A DNA stretch of 64,000 bases from JANQRZ01 sp965214485 (GTDB lineage Bacteria; Bacteroidota; Rhodothermia; Rhodothermales; JANQRZ01): positions 434,001-498,000 of the forward strand of contig CBDCBW010000009.1 of the NCBI GenBank assembly GCA_965214485.1. The letters are read 5' to 3'. Positions 36,381-44,953 of this stretch are shown here, one piece after another. Positions within the stretch are counted from its first letter, which is position 1. Every line of letters begins with the position of its first letter. Position numbers and translations under genes: made by a program. A model generated the notes under the pieces. That model had not been told where the DNA came from. It saw nothing but the letters and a program-made list of their open reading frames with translations, and made no database searches.

Positions 36381-36507
36381 TGTCACGCTTGCGGTCACTA
36401 CGCTCCCGGTGGCGCGCGACTGTCCCCCTTCTCGATGGGGACAAGTTATGGGGACAAGTTAGGGAGTGCTTGAGGGCACACCCGATGCACTCGTGAAATG
36501 GGGGGTC
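36381..36507. repeat. Dispersed palindromic repeat, copy B
   Basis: Shares TGTCACGCTTGCGGTCACTA, CGCGCGACTGTCCCC, GGGAGTGCTTGAGGGC and a terminal GGGGGGTC with copy A, but the central hairpin is damaged by a small internal duplication (GGGGACAAGTTA twice). Confidence 0.75.
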
Positions 36508-36571
36508 CAGAAGCGCCTCGCGGTCGGGAAGGGGCCGTGCTATCTTGCAGGCTGTTTTCCCGGTTCCTGCG

Positions 36572-38758
36572 ATGCCCCGTCTCCTGTTCGCCCTCGCGCT
36601 CGGCGCGCTGTGCCTCGCCCCGCGCGCCGAGGCGCAGCGCGCGGTGCTGACCGGGGTTGTCAACGGCGCGGACGATGGGCAGGCGCTCGCCGGCGTCAAC
36701 GTCGTGCTGAGCCGGGCGGACGGGCAGCAACTCGGGCGGGCGACGGACCGCGACGGGCGCTTCGCGTTCGCCGGCCTCCTGCCGGGGCGCTACACGCTCG
36801 GCGCGAGCTTCCTCAGCTACGACGCCTGGGCCGATACGCTCGCCCTCGCGTTCGGCGACCGCGTGGCGGTCGAGATCGCCCTCGCTCCGGCGGAGACCGC
36901 GCTCGAAACCGTCACGGTCGAGACCCAGCGGACGGCCCCGCCCTCGTCCCCGGCGGGCCTCGTCCGGCTTCGCCCGGCGGACCTCGCCGTGATCCCGTCG
37001 CCGGACATCGGCGGCGACCTCGCGGGCGTGCTCACCGCGCAGCCCGGCGTCACCACGGTGGGCGACCGCGGGGGGCAGCTCTACATCCGCGGCGGGACGC
37101 CGACCGAGAACCTCGTCCTCGTCGACGGGATGCGGCTCTTCCAGCCGTTCCACATCGTCGGCTTCTACTCGGCGTTCCCCGCCGACATCGTGCAGCGGGC
37201 CGACGTCTACGCCGGCGGGTTCGGGGCGCGCTACGGCGGGCGCATCTCGTCGGTGATCGACGTGGCGACGCGCAACGGGAGCAAGCAGCGCTTCGGCGGG
37301 GCGGCGGCGCTCGCGCCGTTCCTGACCTCGCTCCGGCTCGAAGGGCCGATCGTGCGCGACGAGGCCTCGTTCGTCCTCAGCGTGCGCGAGTCGGTCGTCG
37401 AGCGCGTGGCCGAGCCGCTCCTGGGCGAGACCCTCCCCTACCGCTTCGGCGACGCCTTCGGGAAGGTCCACTTCTTCACTGGACCGGCGAGCTTCGTCAG
37501 CCTCACCGGCCTCCGGACGGCCGACGCCGGGACCATCAGCGGCGTCGAGGACCGGACCCGGATCGACTGGGCGAACGAGGCCCTCGGCGGGCGCTTCTTC
37601 TACCTCCCGACCTCGCTCGCGGCGGCGCTCGACGTCGCAGTGGGCTACTCGGCCTACCGCTCCTCCTTCGAGCCGGACCGGGCACCGGCGCGCGACGCCG
37701 ACGTGCAGAGCTTCGGCGGGCAGTTCGCCCTGGCCTATTTCCTCGACCGCGCCGAGGTCCGCTTCGGGTTCGGTGCGCAAACCCTCCGGTTCGACTACAC
37801 CTTCGACCGGGCGCGGCCGGGCACGCGGGAGAACACGACCGAGGGCAACTTCTTCGTCGAGGCCGCCTTCGACCTCGGGCGCGGCGTCCGCGTCGAGCCG
37901 GGGCTGCGGCTCCAGACGTTCCCCTCGCAGCAGCGCGACCTTTCGCTCGAGCCGCGCCTGCGCGCCTCGTGGGCAGCGGGGCCGGTCACGCTCAGCACCG
38001 CGCTCGGCGTCTACCGGCAGGAGATCGTCGGGCTCAGCGACGAGCGCGACATCGGCGACGTGTTCACGGCGTGGTCCGCGATCCCCGCCGGGGAGCCGAC
38101 GCCGCGCGCGCTCCACGCCATCCTCGGGGCCGAGGTGCGGGCCGGCGGGCTCACGCTCGGGGCCGAGGGCTACGCCAAGCAGCTCGCCGACGTGCAGGTG
38201 CTCCTCGGCGAGCGCGGCCTCGTCCGCTCCCACGGCGAGGTCTTCGGGCTCGACCTCCGCGCCGAGGCGCGGCGCGGGCCGCTCTTCCTCCTCACGAGCT
38301 ACGGCTACTCGGCCTCGACGTACCACAACGCGCGCGAGGACTACCGACCGCCGCACGACCGCCGCCACCGGCTCAACCTCGTCGGGGGCGTGCAGCGCGG
38401 GGCGTGGCGCGTCTCGGCGCGCGGACAGCTCGCCTCAGGCCGCCCGTTCACCCGGCTCGTCGGCGTCTACGACGCGCTGGGCCCGCCCGACGCCGAGGGC
38501 GGCTTCCTGACCGACCCGGGCACGCCGACGATGGTGACCGAGGCCGCGCCGTTCCGCGGGCTGACCCCGGCCTACTACCGCCTAGACGTCTCGGCCGAGC
38601 GCGACTTCGACCTCGGCCCTGCCGTCGTCACGCTCCAGGCGAGCGTCATCAACGCCACCGACCGCGCCAACTTCTTCTACTACGACGTCCTCCGCGCCGA
38701 CCGCATCGACCAGTTCCCGCTGATCCCCTCGCTCGGCCTCCGCGTCGCGTTCGAATGA
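36572..38758 (+). CDS. TonB-dependent outer-membrane receptor with carboxypeptidase-like domain
   Basis: 728-aa receptor from ATG 36572, with signal peptide MPRLLFALALGALCLAPRAE and cleavage near AEAQ. Residues ~22-110 form a carboxypeptidase-regulatory-like beta sandwich (LTGVVNGADDGQALAGVNVVL, DRDGRFAFAGLLPGRYTL). The plug domain follows with LAVIPSPDIGGDLAGVLTAQPG and QLYIRGGTPTENLVLVDGM. The rest is a beta-barrel of alternating aromatic strands ending in the C-terminal Phe-Glu. Substrate is unknown. The gene overlaps the DUF4249 gene by ATGA, the usual pairing in Bacteroidota, and the pair probably handles import of a large nutrient or ligand. Confidence 0.93.
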   Translation: MPRLLFALALGALCLAPRAEAQRAVLTGVVNGADDGQALAGVNVVLSRADGQQLGRATDRDGRFAFAGLLPGRYTLGASFLSYDAWADTLALAFGDRVAVEIALAPAETALETVTVETQRTAPPSSPAGLVRLRPADLAVIPSPDIGGDLAGVLTAQPGVTTVGDRGGQLYIRGGTPTENLVLVDGMRLFQPFHIVGFYSAFPADIVQRADVYAGGFGARYGGRISSVIDVATRNGSKQRFGGAAALAPFLTSLRLEGPIVRDEASFVLSVRESVVERVAEPLLGETLPYRFGDAFGKVHFFTGPASFVSLTGLRTADAGTISGVEDRTRIDWANEALGGRFFYLPTSLAAALDVAVGYSAYRSSFEPDRAPARDADVQSFGGQFALAYFLDRAEVRFGFGAQTLRFDYTFDRARPGTRENTTEGNFFVEAAFDLGRGVRVEPGLRLQTFPSQQRDLSLEPRLRASWAAGPVTLSTALGVYRQEIVGLSDERDIGDVFTAWSAIPAGEPTPRALHAILGAEVRAGGLTLGAEGYAKQLADVQVLLGERGLVRSHGEVFGLDLRAEARRGPLFLLTSYGYSASTYHNAREDYRPPHDRRHRLNLVGGVQRGAWRVSARGQLASGRPFTRLVGVYDALGPPDAEGGFLTDPGTPTMVTEAAPFRGLTPAYYRLDVSAERDFDLGPAVVTLQASVINATDRANFFYYDVLRADRIDQFPLIPSLGLRVAFE

Positions 38759-39624
38759 CCCGTCAGAGAGAAGAGAGAAAAGAAGGAAGAGAGAGAAAAG
38801 AGAGCGGAGCAAGCCGCTTTCTCCTCTCTCTTCTCTTTCTCTTCCCTCTCGTCTGTTTCCCCCTCGCCGGGTGCTCCGACGCGTTCGACCCGTTCGTCGA
38901 GTCGGACCAGGCGTTCGCGCTCTACGGGTTCCTCGACGCACGGCGGGACACGCAGTTCGTCCGCGTCCAACCCGTCACCGAGACGGCGGACGATGCGGGT
39001 ACCGTGGAGGCGACCGTGACCTCGACGGACCTGGCGACGGGCGAGCGCCTCGCCTGGCAGGACTCGCTCGTCGAGCGCGACGACGGGACGCTCGGTATCG
39101 TCTTCTTCGCCGCGTTCCGCCCGCTCGCCGGTCGGCAGTATCGGATCGAGGCTGTGCAGCCGGGGACGGGCGCGGCGAGCGCCGTCGAGGTCGGCCCGCC
39201 CGCCGAGCCGCCGCTCCTCGTCGGCCCGGCGACCCCGGTGGATTCGGTCGTGACGCAGACGCTGACGGTAGCGAGCGCGACGCGGCCGAGCGCGCTCGTG
39301 GTGACGTACACGCTGCGGCGAGAGGGCACGGTGGAGCCGTTCCTCGTCGCCGTCCGGTACAGCGCCGAGCCGGGGCGGCGGGCTGACGGGTTCGCCGTCT
39401 TCGTCCGGCTCACGCGCGACGCCGAGGCGATCCTGTCGCGGTTCGAGGAAGGCACCGAGGTCACGCTGCTCAGCCTGGGCCTCGCCTACGATCTCGAAAA
39501 CGAAGTGCGCGTCCCGGTGGTGGGCGGACTCGGAGAGGTCGGCGCGGCAGCGGCCTTCGAAGCCGGGTGGACGCTCGCGCGGGACGCCGTCCGGCTGATC
39601 GGCTTCGAGGACGGACAGGGATGA
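38755..39624 (+). CDS. DUF4249-type lipoprotein
   Basis: 289-aa lipoprotein coupled to the TonB receptor by ATGA. Its signal peptide is odd. The basic n-region (RQREERKEGRERKES) and the hydrophobic core (FLLSLLFLFPLVC) are encoded by the two arms of a GA/CT-rich hairpin (38761-38855) like the intergenic one at 13009. The lipobox is LAGC near residue 40. The mature part begins SDAFDPFVESDQAFALYGFLD and contains FVRVQPVTET and Ig-like beta strands; DUF4249 proteins start in just this way and are adjacent to SusC-like receptors. It is thought to sit on the outer membrane and help the receptor. The large upstream frame (36466 to this start) is an antisense-type artefact. Confidence 0.75.
   Translation: MTRQREERKEGRERKESGASRFLLSLLFLFPLVCFPLAGCSDAFDPFVESDQAFALYGFLDARRDTQFVRVQPVTETADDAGTVEATVTSTDLATGERLAWQDSLVERDDGTLGIVFFAAFRPLAGRQYRIEAVQPGTGAASAVEVGPPAEPPLLVGPATPVDSVVTQTLTVASATRPSALVVTYTLRREGTVEPFLVAVRYSAEPGRRADGFAVFVRLTRDAEAILSRFEEGTEVTLLSLGLAYDLENEVRVPVVGGLGEVGAAAAFEAGWTLARDAVRLIGFEDGQG
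38761..38855. repeat. GA/CT-rich hairpin inside the DUF4249 gene
   Basis: Purine arm AGAGAGAAGAGAGAAAAGAA... and pyrimidine arm ...TCTCTTCTCTTTCTCTTCC flank GCGGAGCAAGCCGC. Similar in order and composition to 13009-13105, but here the arms encode the signal peptide. Confidence 0.65.
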
Positions 39625-40325
39625 ACGTGCTCGTCATCATCCCGGCCTTCAACGAGGCGCGCTCGGTCGGCCACGTCATCGGCGACATCCCCGCCGGGGT
39701 CACCGAGGTCGTCGTCGTCAACAACGCCTCGACGGACGAGACCGAGCGCAACGCCCGCGCCGCCGGGGCGACGGTCCTCCGCGAGGACCGGCAGGGCTAC
39801 GGCTCGGCCTGCCTCTGCGGGATCGCCTACGCCCGCTCGCTGCCGAGCGACCGGCGGCCCGACGTGGTGGTCTTTCTCGACGGCGACTATTCCGACCACC
39901 CCGACGAGATGACGCGCCTGCTCGAGCCGATCCGGCGCGGCGAGGCCGACTTCGTCGTCGGCTCCCGGATGACGGGCGCGCGCGAGCCGGGGGCGATGCT
40001 GCCGCAGGCGCTCGTCGGCAACCGCGTCGCCTGCACCCTCATGCGCTGGCTGTGGGGGGCGCGCTTCACCGACCTCGGCCCGTTCCGCGCCATCCGCTTC
40101 GCCGACCTCCTCGCCCTCGGGATGCAGGACACGACCTACGGCTGGACCGTCGAGATGCAGATCAAGGCCGTGCGCGCCGGGCTGCGCTGCGCCGAGGTCC
40201 CGGTCTCGTACCGCCGCCGGATCGGCGTCTCGAAGATCACCGGCACCCTCGCGGGCACGGCGAAGGCGTCGGCCAAAATCCTGTGGACCATTGCCCGCTA
40301 CGCCGTCGCCCCGGTGAGCCGGTGA
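39621..40325 (+). CDS. Family 2 glycosyltransferase (dolichol-phosphate mannosyltransferase-like)
   Basis: 234-aa GT-A enzyme starting at ATG 39621, overlapping the DUF4249 stop by ATGA. Motifs: VIIPAFNEARSVGHVI (nucleotide-sugar binding), VVNNASTDET, a VVFLDGDYSDHPDE metal-binding DGD, GSRMTGAREPGAM, and the acceptor-site region FTDLGPFRAIRF. No membrane segment. This matches small GT2 enzymes related to polyprenyl-phosphate mannose synthases. The product could glycosylate a lipid carrier or protein; the co-transcription with a receptor and lipoprotein is unexpected and its role there is unclear. Confidence 0.9.
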   Translation: MNVLVIIPAFNEARSVGHVIGDIPAGVTEVVVVNNASTDETERNARAAGATVLREDRQGYGSACLCGIAYARSLPSDRRPDVVVFLDGDYSDHPDEMTRLLEPIRRGEADFVVGSRMTGAREPGAMLPQALVGNRVACTLMRWLWGARFTDLGPFRAIRFADLLALGMQDTTYGWTVEMQIKAVRAGLRCAEVPVSYRRRIGVSKITGTLAGTAKASAKILWTIARYAVAPVSR

Positions 40326-40326
40326 C

Positions 40327-40420
40327 AGAGCGGAAGAGCGGAAGAGCGGAAGAGCGGAAGAGCGGAAGAGCGGAAGAGCGGAAGAGCGGAAGAGCGGAAG
40401 AGCGGAAGAGCGGAAGAGCG
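40327..40420. repeat. 9-bp minisatellite, about ten units
   Basis: Uninterrupted AGAGCGGAA units starting two bases after the glycosyltransferase stop. Nine-base units keep a reading frame, and such arrays are prone to slippage. It lies before ilvE and no gene runs through it. Confidence 0.95.
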
Positions 40421-40630
40421 CGGGAAAACTGAATAAGTTAGCGGAGCCGCCGCGCTCCGCGCCGACGCTCGTCCCTCCATTTCTCCCATTCCGCGCCGCA
40501 GGCGCAAGCCTTTCCCCCCACTCCACCCATCCCCTGGAAGCGCTTCCGAAACTTTGGAAGCGGCAGGGCGATTCAGTATCTTGGTTCCCTTCTTTTGTCC
40601 GCCCGTTCTTTTCCACCCGACACGGCACTC

Positions 40631-41590
40631 ATGCACTACAAGATCTGGTTCAACGGCGAACTCGTCCCCTTCGAGGAGGCAACCATCCACGTCCTCTCGC
40701 ACGTCGTCCACTACGGCTCGTCGGTGTTCGAGGGGATTCGCTGCTATCAGACCGAGCAGGGCCCGGCCATCTTCCGGCTCGACGAGCACATGCAGCGGCT
40801 CATCGACTCGGCCAAGATCCACCGGATGGAGATCGACTACGGGCTCGGCGAGCTGTGCCAGGCGTGCATCGACACCGTCGCCGAGAGCGAGCTGCAGGCG
40901 TGCTACCTCCGGCCGCTCGTCTTCCGGGGCCACGGCCCGATGGGCGTCAACCCGCTCAAGAACCCGGTCGAGACCGTCATCGCGGTGTGGGAGTGGGGCA
41001 AGTACCTCGGCCCCGAGGCGCTCGAGCAGGGCGTCGACGTGCAGGTCTCGTCGTGGAACCGCAACGCGCCCAACACGACGCCCTCGCTGGCGAAGGCCGG
41101 GGCGAATTACCTCAACGCGGCGCTGATCAAGATGGAGGCCATCAAGAACGGCTTCACCGAGGGCATCGCCCTCAGCATCGACGGGCTGCTCTCCGAGGGC
41201 AGCGGCGAGAACCTGTTCATCGTCAAGGGCGGCAAGCTCTACACGCCGCCGACCGGCCTCTCGGTCCTGCCCGGCATCACGCGCGACACGGTCATCACGC
41301 TGGCGAAGGAGCGCGGCTACTCGGTCGAGGAGAAGCTCATCCCGCGCGAGGCGCTCTACATCGCCGACGAGCTGTTCTTCACCGGCACCGCCGCCGAAGT
41401 CACCCCGATCCGCTCGGTCGATCACATCACCGTCGGCACGGGCCGGCGCGGGCCGATCACCGAAGAGCTTCAGGCCGCCTACCTCGACGCCGTCGAAGGC
41501 CGCTCCGAACACGACCGGTGGCGCACCATCGTCGAGCCCAAGCCGGCGATGCCGCAGACGGAGTCCGAGGCCGAAGAGGTCACCGCCTGA
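40631..41590 (+). CDS. ilvE: Branched-chain amino acid aminotransferase
   Basis: 319-aa class IV PLP enzyme that transfers amino groups to and from branched-chain 2-keto acids. The ATG at 40631 gives MHYKIWFNGELVPFEEATIH. Motifs are VVHYGSSVFEGIRCYQT (the substrate-pocket region), LRPLVFRGHG, QVSSWNRNAPNTTPSLAKAGANYLN (which contains the catalytic Lys in AKAGANY), LSEGSGENLFIVKGG and FFTGTAAEVTPI. All are intact. The preceding 12 residues of the longer frame were not used. Confidence 0.95.
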   Translation: MHYKIWFNGELVPFEEATIHVLSHVVHYGSSVFEGIRCYQTEQGPAIFRLDEHMQRLIDSAKIHRMEIDYGLGELCQACIDTVAESELQACYLRPLVFRGHGPMGVNPLKNPVETVIAVWEWGKYLGPEALEQGVDVQVSSWNRNAPNTTPSLAKAGANYLNAALIKMEAIKNGFTEGIALSIDGLLSEGSGENLFIVKGGKLYTPPTGLSVLPGITRDTVITLAKERGYSVEEKLIPREALYIADELFFTGTAAEVTPIRSVDHITVGTGRRGPITEELQAAYLDAVEGRSEHDRWRTIVEPKPAMPQTESEAEEVTA

Positions 41591-41656
41591 AAAAGGCCGC
41601 CGCCTGAGAGGAGGGAAGGCTAGCGGAGCGGACGGAGCGCCGGCTCGTCCGCTCGT

Positions 41657-42136
41657 TCAATCTCCCACTCGTCCGTCCGCCGCCGCGCGCAGCTTTTCGA
41701 GCAGGTCCGAGAGCGTCCGAAGCTCGCCTTCGGTGAGGCTCTGGGTGAGGCGCTGGATCGTCGCCTCGACCGGCTCCTGCAGCGCCCCGAGGCGCTCTAG
41801 CCCCTCCTCCGTGATCCAGACCTCGACGACGCGCCCGTCGTAGTCGGCGCGGCAGCGCTGGACGAGGCCCGCCGCGCCGAGCCGGTCCAGCAGGCGCGTC
41901 ACGTCCGGCGTCCGGTCCAGCAGGCGCTCGCCGATGTAGCTGCACGTCGCCCGCTCGGGGTGGCGGCCCCGAAGGATGCGCAGCACGTTGTACTGCGCCG
42001 GGGTCACGCCGAAGCCCGCCATCACGGCAGCCAGCTCGCTCACGACGTAGGGGTACGTGACCATCACGTTGAGCAGCGCCTCGTGCCCGGGCGACGAAAA
42101 GTGGTGTTGCTTGATCAGGGTGGCGAGGGTGCTCAC
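41657..42136 (-). CDS. MarR-family transcriptional regulator
   Basis: 159-aa winged-helix protein. N-terminal helices (residues 1-45) precede FGVTPAQYNVLRILRGRHPERATCSYIGERLLDRTPDVTRLLDRLGAAGLV (recognition helix), and the wing is RADYDGRVVEVWITEEGLERL. The C-terminal helix is dimerisation-type (LTEGELRTLSDLLEKLRAA). Its ligand and targets are unknown. It is convergent with ilvE and follows the histidine kinase gene on the same strand. Confidence 0.9.
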   Translation of the reverse strand: MSTLATLIKQHHFSSPGHEALLNVMVTYPYVVSELAAVMAGFGVTPAQYNVLRILRGRHPERATCSYIGERLLDRTPDVTRLLDRLGAAGLVQRCRADYDGRVVEVWITEEGLERLGALQEPVEATIQRLTQSLTEGELRTLSDLLEKLRAAADGRVGD

Positions 42137-42202
42137 GGGCTTGGGGACTTGGCGGGTTAGGTATGGAGCCGGAAGCCGAGCATTTGTTCCGGCGAGGCCG
42201 CA

Positions 42203-43309
42203 CTAGGCCGGGAGGCGCTCGTCCCGAGCGACGGAACCGGCAGTGGCAGCGGGCAGCTCGAACGAGAACGACGACCCATAATCGGGCCGGCTCTCGATGC
42301 GGAGGCGCTGCCCGTGCGCCTCGAGGATGTGCTTGACGATGGCCAGGCCGAGGCCGGTCCCGCCCTGCGCCCGGCTGCGGCTGCGGTCGACGCGGTAGAA
42401 GCGCTCGGTGAGGCGCGGGACCTCCTCCGCCGGAACCCCGATCCCATCGTCGACGACGCTGACGCGGACCTTCCCCTCGGCCGTCCGCCGGGCCGCCACC
42501 TCGACCCGGCCCCCGACGTTGTTGTATTTGATCGCGTTGTCGACGAGGTTGACGAGCACCTGCCGGAGCTGGTCGCGGTCCCCGGTGACGAGCGGCAGGC
42601 TGGCGGGCACGCGCCGGAGGACGGTGGCCTCTTTGGCCTCCGCCACCGGCTCGAGGGCCTCGGCCACCTCCTCGACGAGCGTGGGGAGGCTGAAGGCGAC
42701 CTGGGTCATCTGCAGCTCGCCGCTCTCGATCCGCGAGATCGCCAACAGGTCGCGGGCGAGGTTGTCCAGACGGAGAGCGTTGCGTCCAATCTTGTCTACG
42801 AACCGGCGGTTCACGGCGGGGTCGTCGAGGGCCCCGTCGAGGAGCTGCTCGGCGAAGCCGGAGATGACGAAGATCGGCGTCTTGAGCTCGTGCGAGACGT
42901 TGCCCAGGAACTCGCGGCGGTAGTCCTCGAGCTGTTCGAGGCGCTCGATCTCCTGCTGGAGCACGCGCCCGGCGCGGTAGACCTGCCACAGCAGCTCGTC
43001 GAGCTCGTCGCGGTCCTCGGCCGAGCGGATCTGCCCGAGCGCCTCGAAGCGCCGCTTGCGCGCCGAGCGGAGCGTGTCCCGCGCCAGCTCGAGCCGCCGC
43101 GCCACGAGCGTCTGGACCGTCACGTAGGTCGCCACCCCGGCCGCGACGCCGACGAACGGAGCCACCGCCCACCCCCACGACGGCACGGCGAGTAGGAGCA
43201 CAAACGCCCCCCCGGCGGTCACGGCCCCGGTGACGGCGGCAGCCTTCAGCGCGAGCCGGTTGACCCGGCGCACGGGCGGGGCGTCGGCGAGGGGCGGGGC
43301 GTCGGACAC
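42203..43309 (-). CDS. PhoR-like sensor histidine kinase
   Basis: 368-aa membrane kinase. It has two hydrophobic segments (AAAVTGAVTAGGAFVLLLAV and WAVAPFVGVAAGVATYVTV) in the first 70 residues and a short linker. The phosphoacceptor helix is FLGNVSHELKTPIFVISGFAE and the ATPase domain has the N-box DQLRQVLVNLVDNAIKYNN, the G1 box VVDDGIGVPAEEV and the G2 box GGTGLGLAIVKHILEAHG. It lies downstream of the OmpR-type regulator. The pair resembles PhoR/PhoB in architecture, but the signal is not known. Confidence 0.93.
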   Translation of the reverse strand: MSDAPPLADAPPVRRVNRLALKAAAVTGAVTAGGAFVLLLAVPSWGWAVAPFVGVAAGVATYVTVQTLVARRLELARDTLRSARKRRFEALGQIRSAEDRDELDELLWQVYRAGRVLQQEIERLEQLEDYRREFLGNVSHELKTPIFVISGFAEQLLDGALDDPAVNRRFVDKIGRNALRLDNLARDLLAISRIESGELQMTQVAFSLPTLVEEVAEALEPVAEAKEATVLRRVPASLPLVTGDRDQLRQVLVNLVDNAIKYNNVGGRVEVAARRTAEGKVRVSVVDDGIGVPAEEVPRLTERFYRVDRSRSRAQGGTGLGLAIVKHILEAHGQRLRIESRPDYGSSFSFELPAATAGSVARDERLPA

Positions 43310-43338
43310 GGAGCGGCGAGCGTGGGCGGGGGCCCAAG

Positions 43339-44115
43339 CTACGCCAGCGACTCGGCCAGCTTGTAGCCGATGCCCTTGATCGTCTCGATGTAGTCGCTGC
43401 CGACCTTCTCCCGGATTTTGCGGACGTGCACGTCCACGGTCCGGTCGACGACGTAGACGTCCGGCCCCCAGACCTGGTTGAGGAGCTCTTCGCGTGTGAA
43501 CACCTTGCCGGGGTGCGAGGCCAGGAAGTAGAGCAGCTCGAACTCCTTGCGCGGCAGGCGGAACTCCTCCTCCTCGCCGCCGGCCCGGCGCGTGACGAGG
43601 TAGCGGTCACGGTCGACGACGAGGTCGTGGACCCGGAGCTGGCTGGTGGTGGCGGCCTCGGCGCGCTCGCTGCGGCGCAGGAGCGCGCGCACGCGCGAGA
43701 CGAGGAGGTTCGGCGAGGTCGGCTTGGTGAGGTAGTCGTCGGCCCCGGCGTCGAGGCCGAGGATCTCGTCGCGCTCCTCGACGCGGGCCGTCAGCATGAG
43801 GATTGGGACGAGGCGGAGCTGGGCGTCCTCGCGCAAGCGCTGGCAGGTCTCGATGCCGTCCATCTTGGGCATCATGATGTCGAGCACGATGAGGTCCGGC
43901 TGCTCGGCCTTCGCCGTGCGGAGCGCCTCGACGCCGTCCTGCGCCGTGAGCACGTCGAAGCCCTCGCGCTGGAGCGCGTACGAGAGCAGCTCGAGGAGGT
44001 CCTCCTCATCATCCACGAGGAGGACCGTTCCGGAGGAGAGGTCGAACGAAGGGTCGGCCACGGAACGTGCGGGGGAAGTGAGGGAAGGGCCAGCCTCGAA
44101 GGTAGACCCCCGCAC
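43339..44115 (-). CDS. OmpR/PhoB-family response regulator
   Basis: Receiver domain with VLLVDDEEDLLELL (acidic pocket), DLIVLDIMMPKMDG (phospho-Asp), LTARVEERDEILGLDAGADDYLTKP (Thr and Lys). The C-terminal winged helix is of the OmpR type: LPRKEFELLYFLASHPGKVFTREELLNQVWG and VDRTVDVHVRKIREKVGSDYIETIKGIGYKL. The longest start is GTG 44115 (258 aa); GTG 44061, 18 codons downstream, is equally plausible as it sits nearer the receiver. It is 29 bp upstream of the histidine kinase. Confidence 0.92.
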   Translation of the reverse strand: MRGSTFEAGPSLTSPARSVADPSFDLSSGTVLLVDDEEDLLELLSYALQREGFDVLTAQDGVEALRTAKAEQPDLIVLDIMMPKMDGIETCQRLREDAQLRLVPILMLTARVEERDEILGLDAGADDYLTKPTSPNLLVSRVRALLRRSERAEAATTSQLRVHDLVVDRDRYLVTRRAGGEEEEFRLPRKEFELLYFLASHPGKVFTREELLNQVWGPDVYVVDRTVDVHVRKIREKVGSDYIETIKGIGYKLAESLA

Positions 44116-44236
44116 CGGCTCTCACTTTACCGCAGCGTTAAGACAGGCACGAGAGGACGGGCACGGGACGGCACGAGCGGAGGAGGAAGCACCGTGCTCC
44201 GGCCTGCCCTCGTCGCCGCGTTCGCGCTTGCGCCGC

Positions 44237-44827
44237 TCACCGTAGCGCGAGCCGGATCAGCTCCTCCGCCGCGAGGGCACCGTCGTGGTCGCGGAGCGCC
44301 CTGCGAATGCGCTTCTCGGCCTCGGCGCGGGCGAAGCCGAGCGATTCGAGCGCGGCGCGCGCGTCGGCCCGGACGCTCGCCGTGCCGTCGCCGCCCACCG
44401 CCGTCGCGCCCTCGAACCCGTCGAGGTCCGCGAGCCGGTCCCTCAGCTCGACCACGAGTCGCTCAGCGGTTTTCTTGCCGACCCCGGGGATGCGGGTCAG
44501 CACACTCGCGTCGCCCTCCAGGATGTGGTCGCGCAGCGCATCCGGCGTCATCGCCGAGAGCGCCGCGAGGGCCAGCTTCGGCCCGACGCCCGAGACCCCG
44601 ACGAGGGTCCGGAACAGCGTCCGCTCGGCGTCCGTGGCGAAGCCGAAGAGCACCTCGGCGTCCTCCCGAACGTGGTGGTGCGTGAGCAGCTTGACGGGCT
44701 TGCCGGGGGCAGGCAGCTTCTCGTAGGACGAGGTCGGGATCAGCAGCTCGTAGCCCAGCCCCTGCACGTCCACGACGGCTTCAGTGGGCGATTTCTGGGC
44801 GAGCGTGCCGGAGACGTAGGTGATCAC
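44237..44827 (-). CDS. ruvA: Holliday junction DNA-binding subunit RuvA
   Basis: 196-aa protein from a GTG start at 44827 (residues MITYVSGTLAQKSPTEAV). The N-terminal OB domain ends near ~65, followed by helix-hairpin-helix motifs (LFRTLVGVSGVGPKLALAALSA; ILTRIPGVGKKTAERLVVELRD, with V for I at the first residue here). The C-terminal domain is ALESLGFARAEAEKRIRRALR, which contacts RuvB. The long frame that extends upstream to 45619 is antisense to tetR and was rejected. ruvB lies elsewhere in this window. Confidence 0.94.
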   Translation of the reverse strand: MITYVSGTLAQKSPTEAVVDVQGLGYELLIPTSSYEKLPAPGKPVKLLTHHHVREDAEVLFGFATDAERTLFRTLVGVSGVGPKLALAALSAMTPDALRDHILEGDASVLTRIPGVGKKTAERLVVELRDRLADLDGFEGATAVGGDGTASVRADARAALESLGFARAEAEKRIRRALRDHDGALAAEELIRLALR

Positions 44828-44953
44828 GGTCGGGCGTCGGAAAGTCGGGGGTCGATAGTCGGGAGAAGGTACGTAGCCCGGGTGACAGCGCGGCGTCAGC
44901 CGCCGAACCAGGAGACGGAACGAGCGTTCCACCTGCGTCTCCTCCCGCACCCC

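Noticed and set aside
34723..36699. 658-aa minus-strand frame covering the ATPase gene
   Set aside because: Only the part downstream of 35238 (GreA/B-like) is real; the rest is antisense to the Sak4-like gene.
36466..38754. Plus-strand extension of the DUF4249 frame upstream over the TonB receptor
   Set aside because: The frame overlaps the TonB receptor with Arg/Pro-rich out-of-frame sequence; the real start is the ATGA at 38755.
40327..40420. CRISPR-like array
   Set aside because: The repeat unit is 9 bp without spacers; the 15-bp array at 29274 is likewise contiguous. No cas genes are present.
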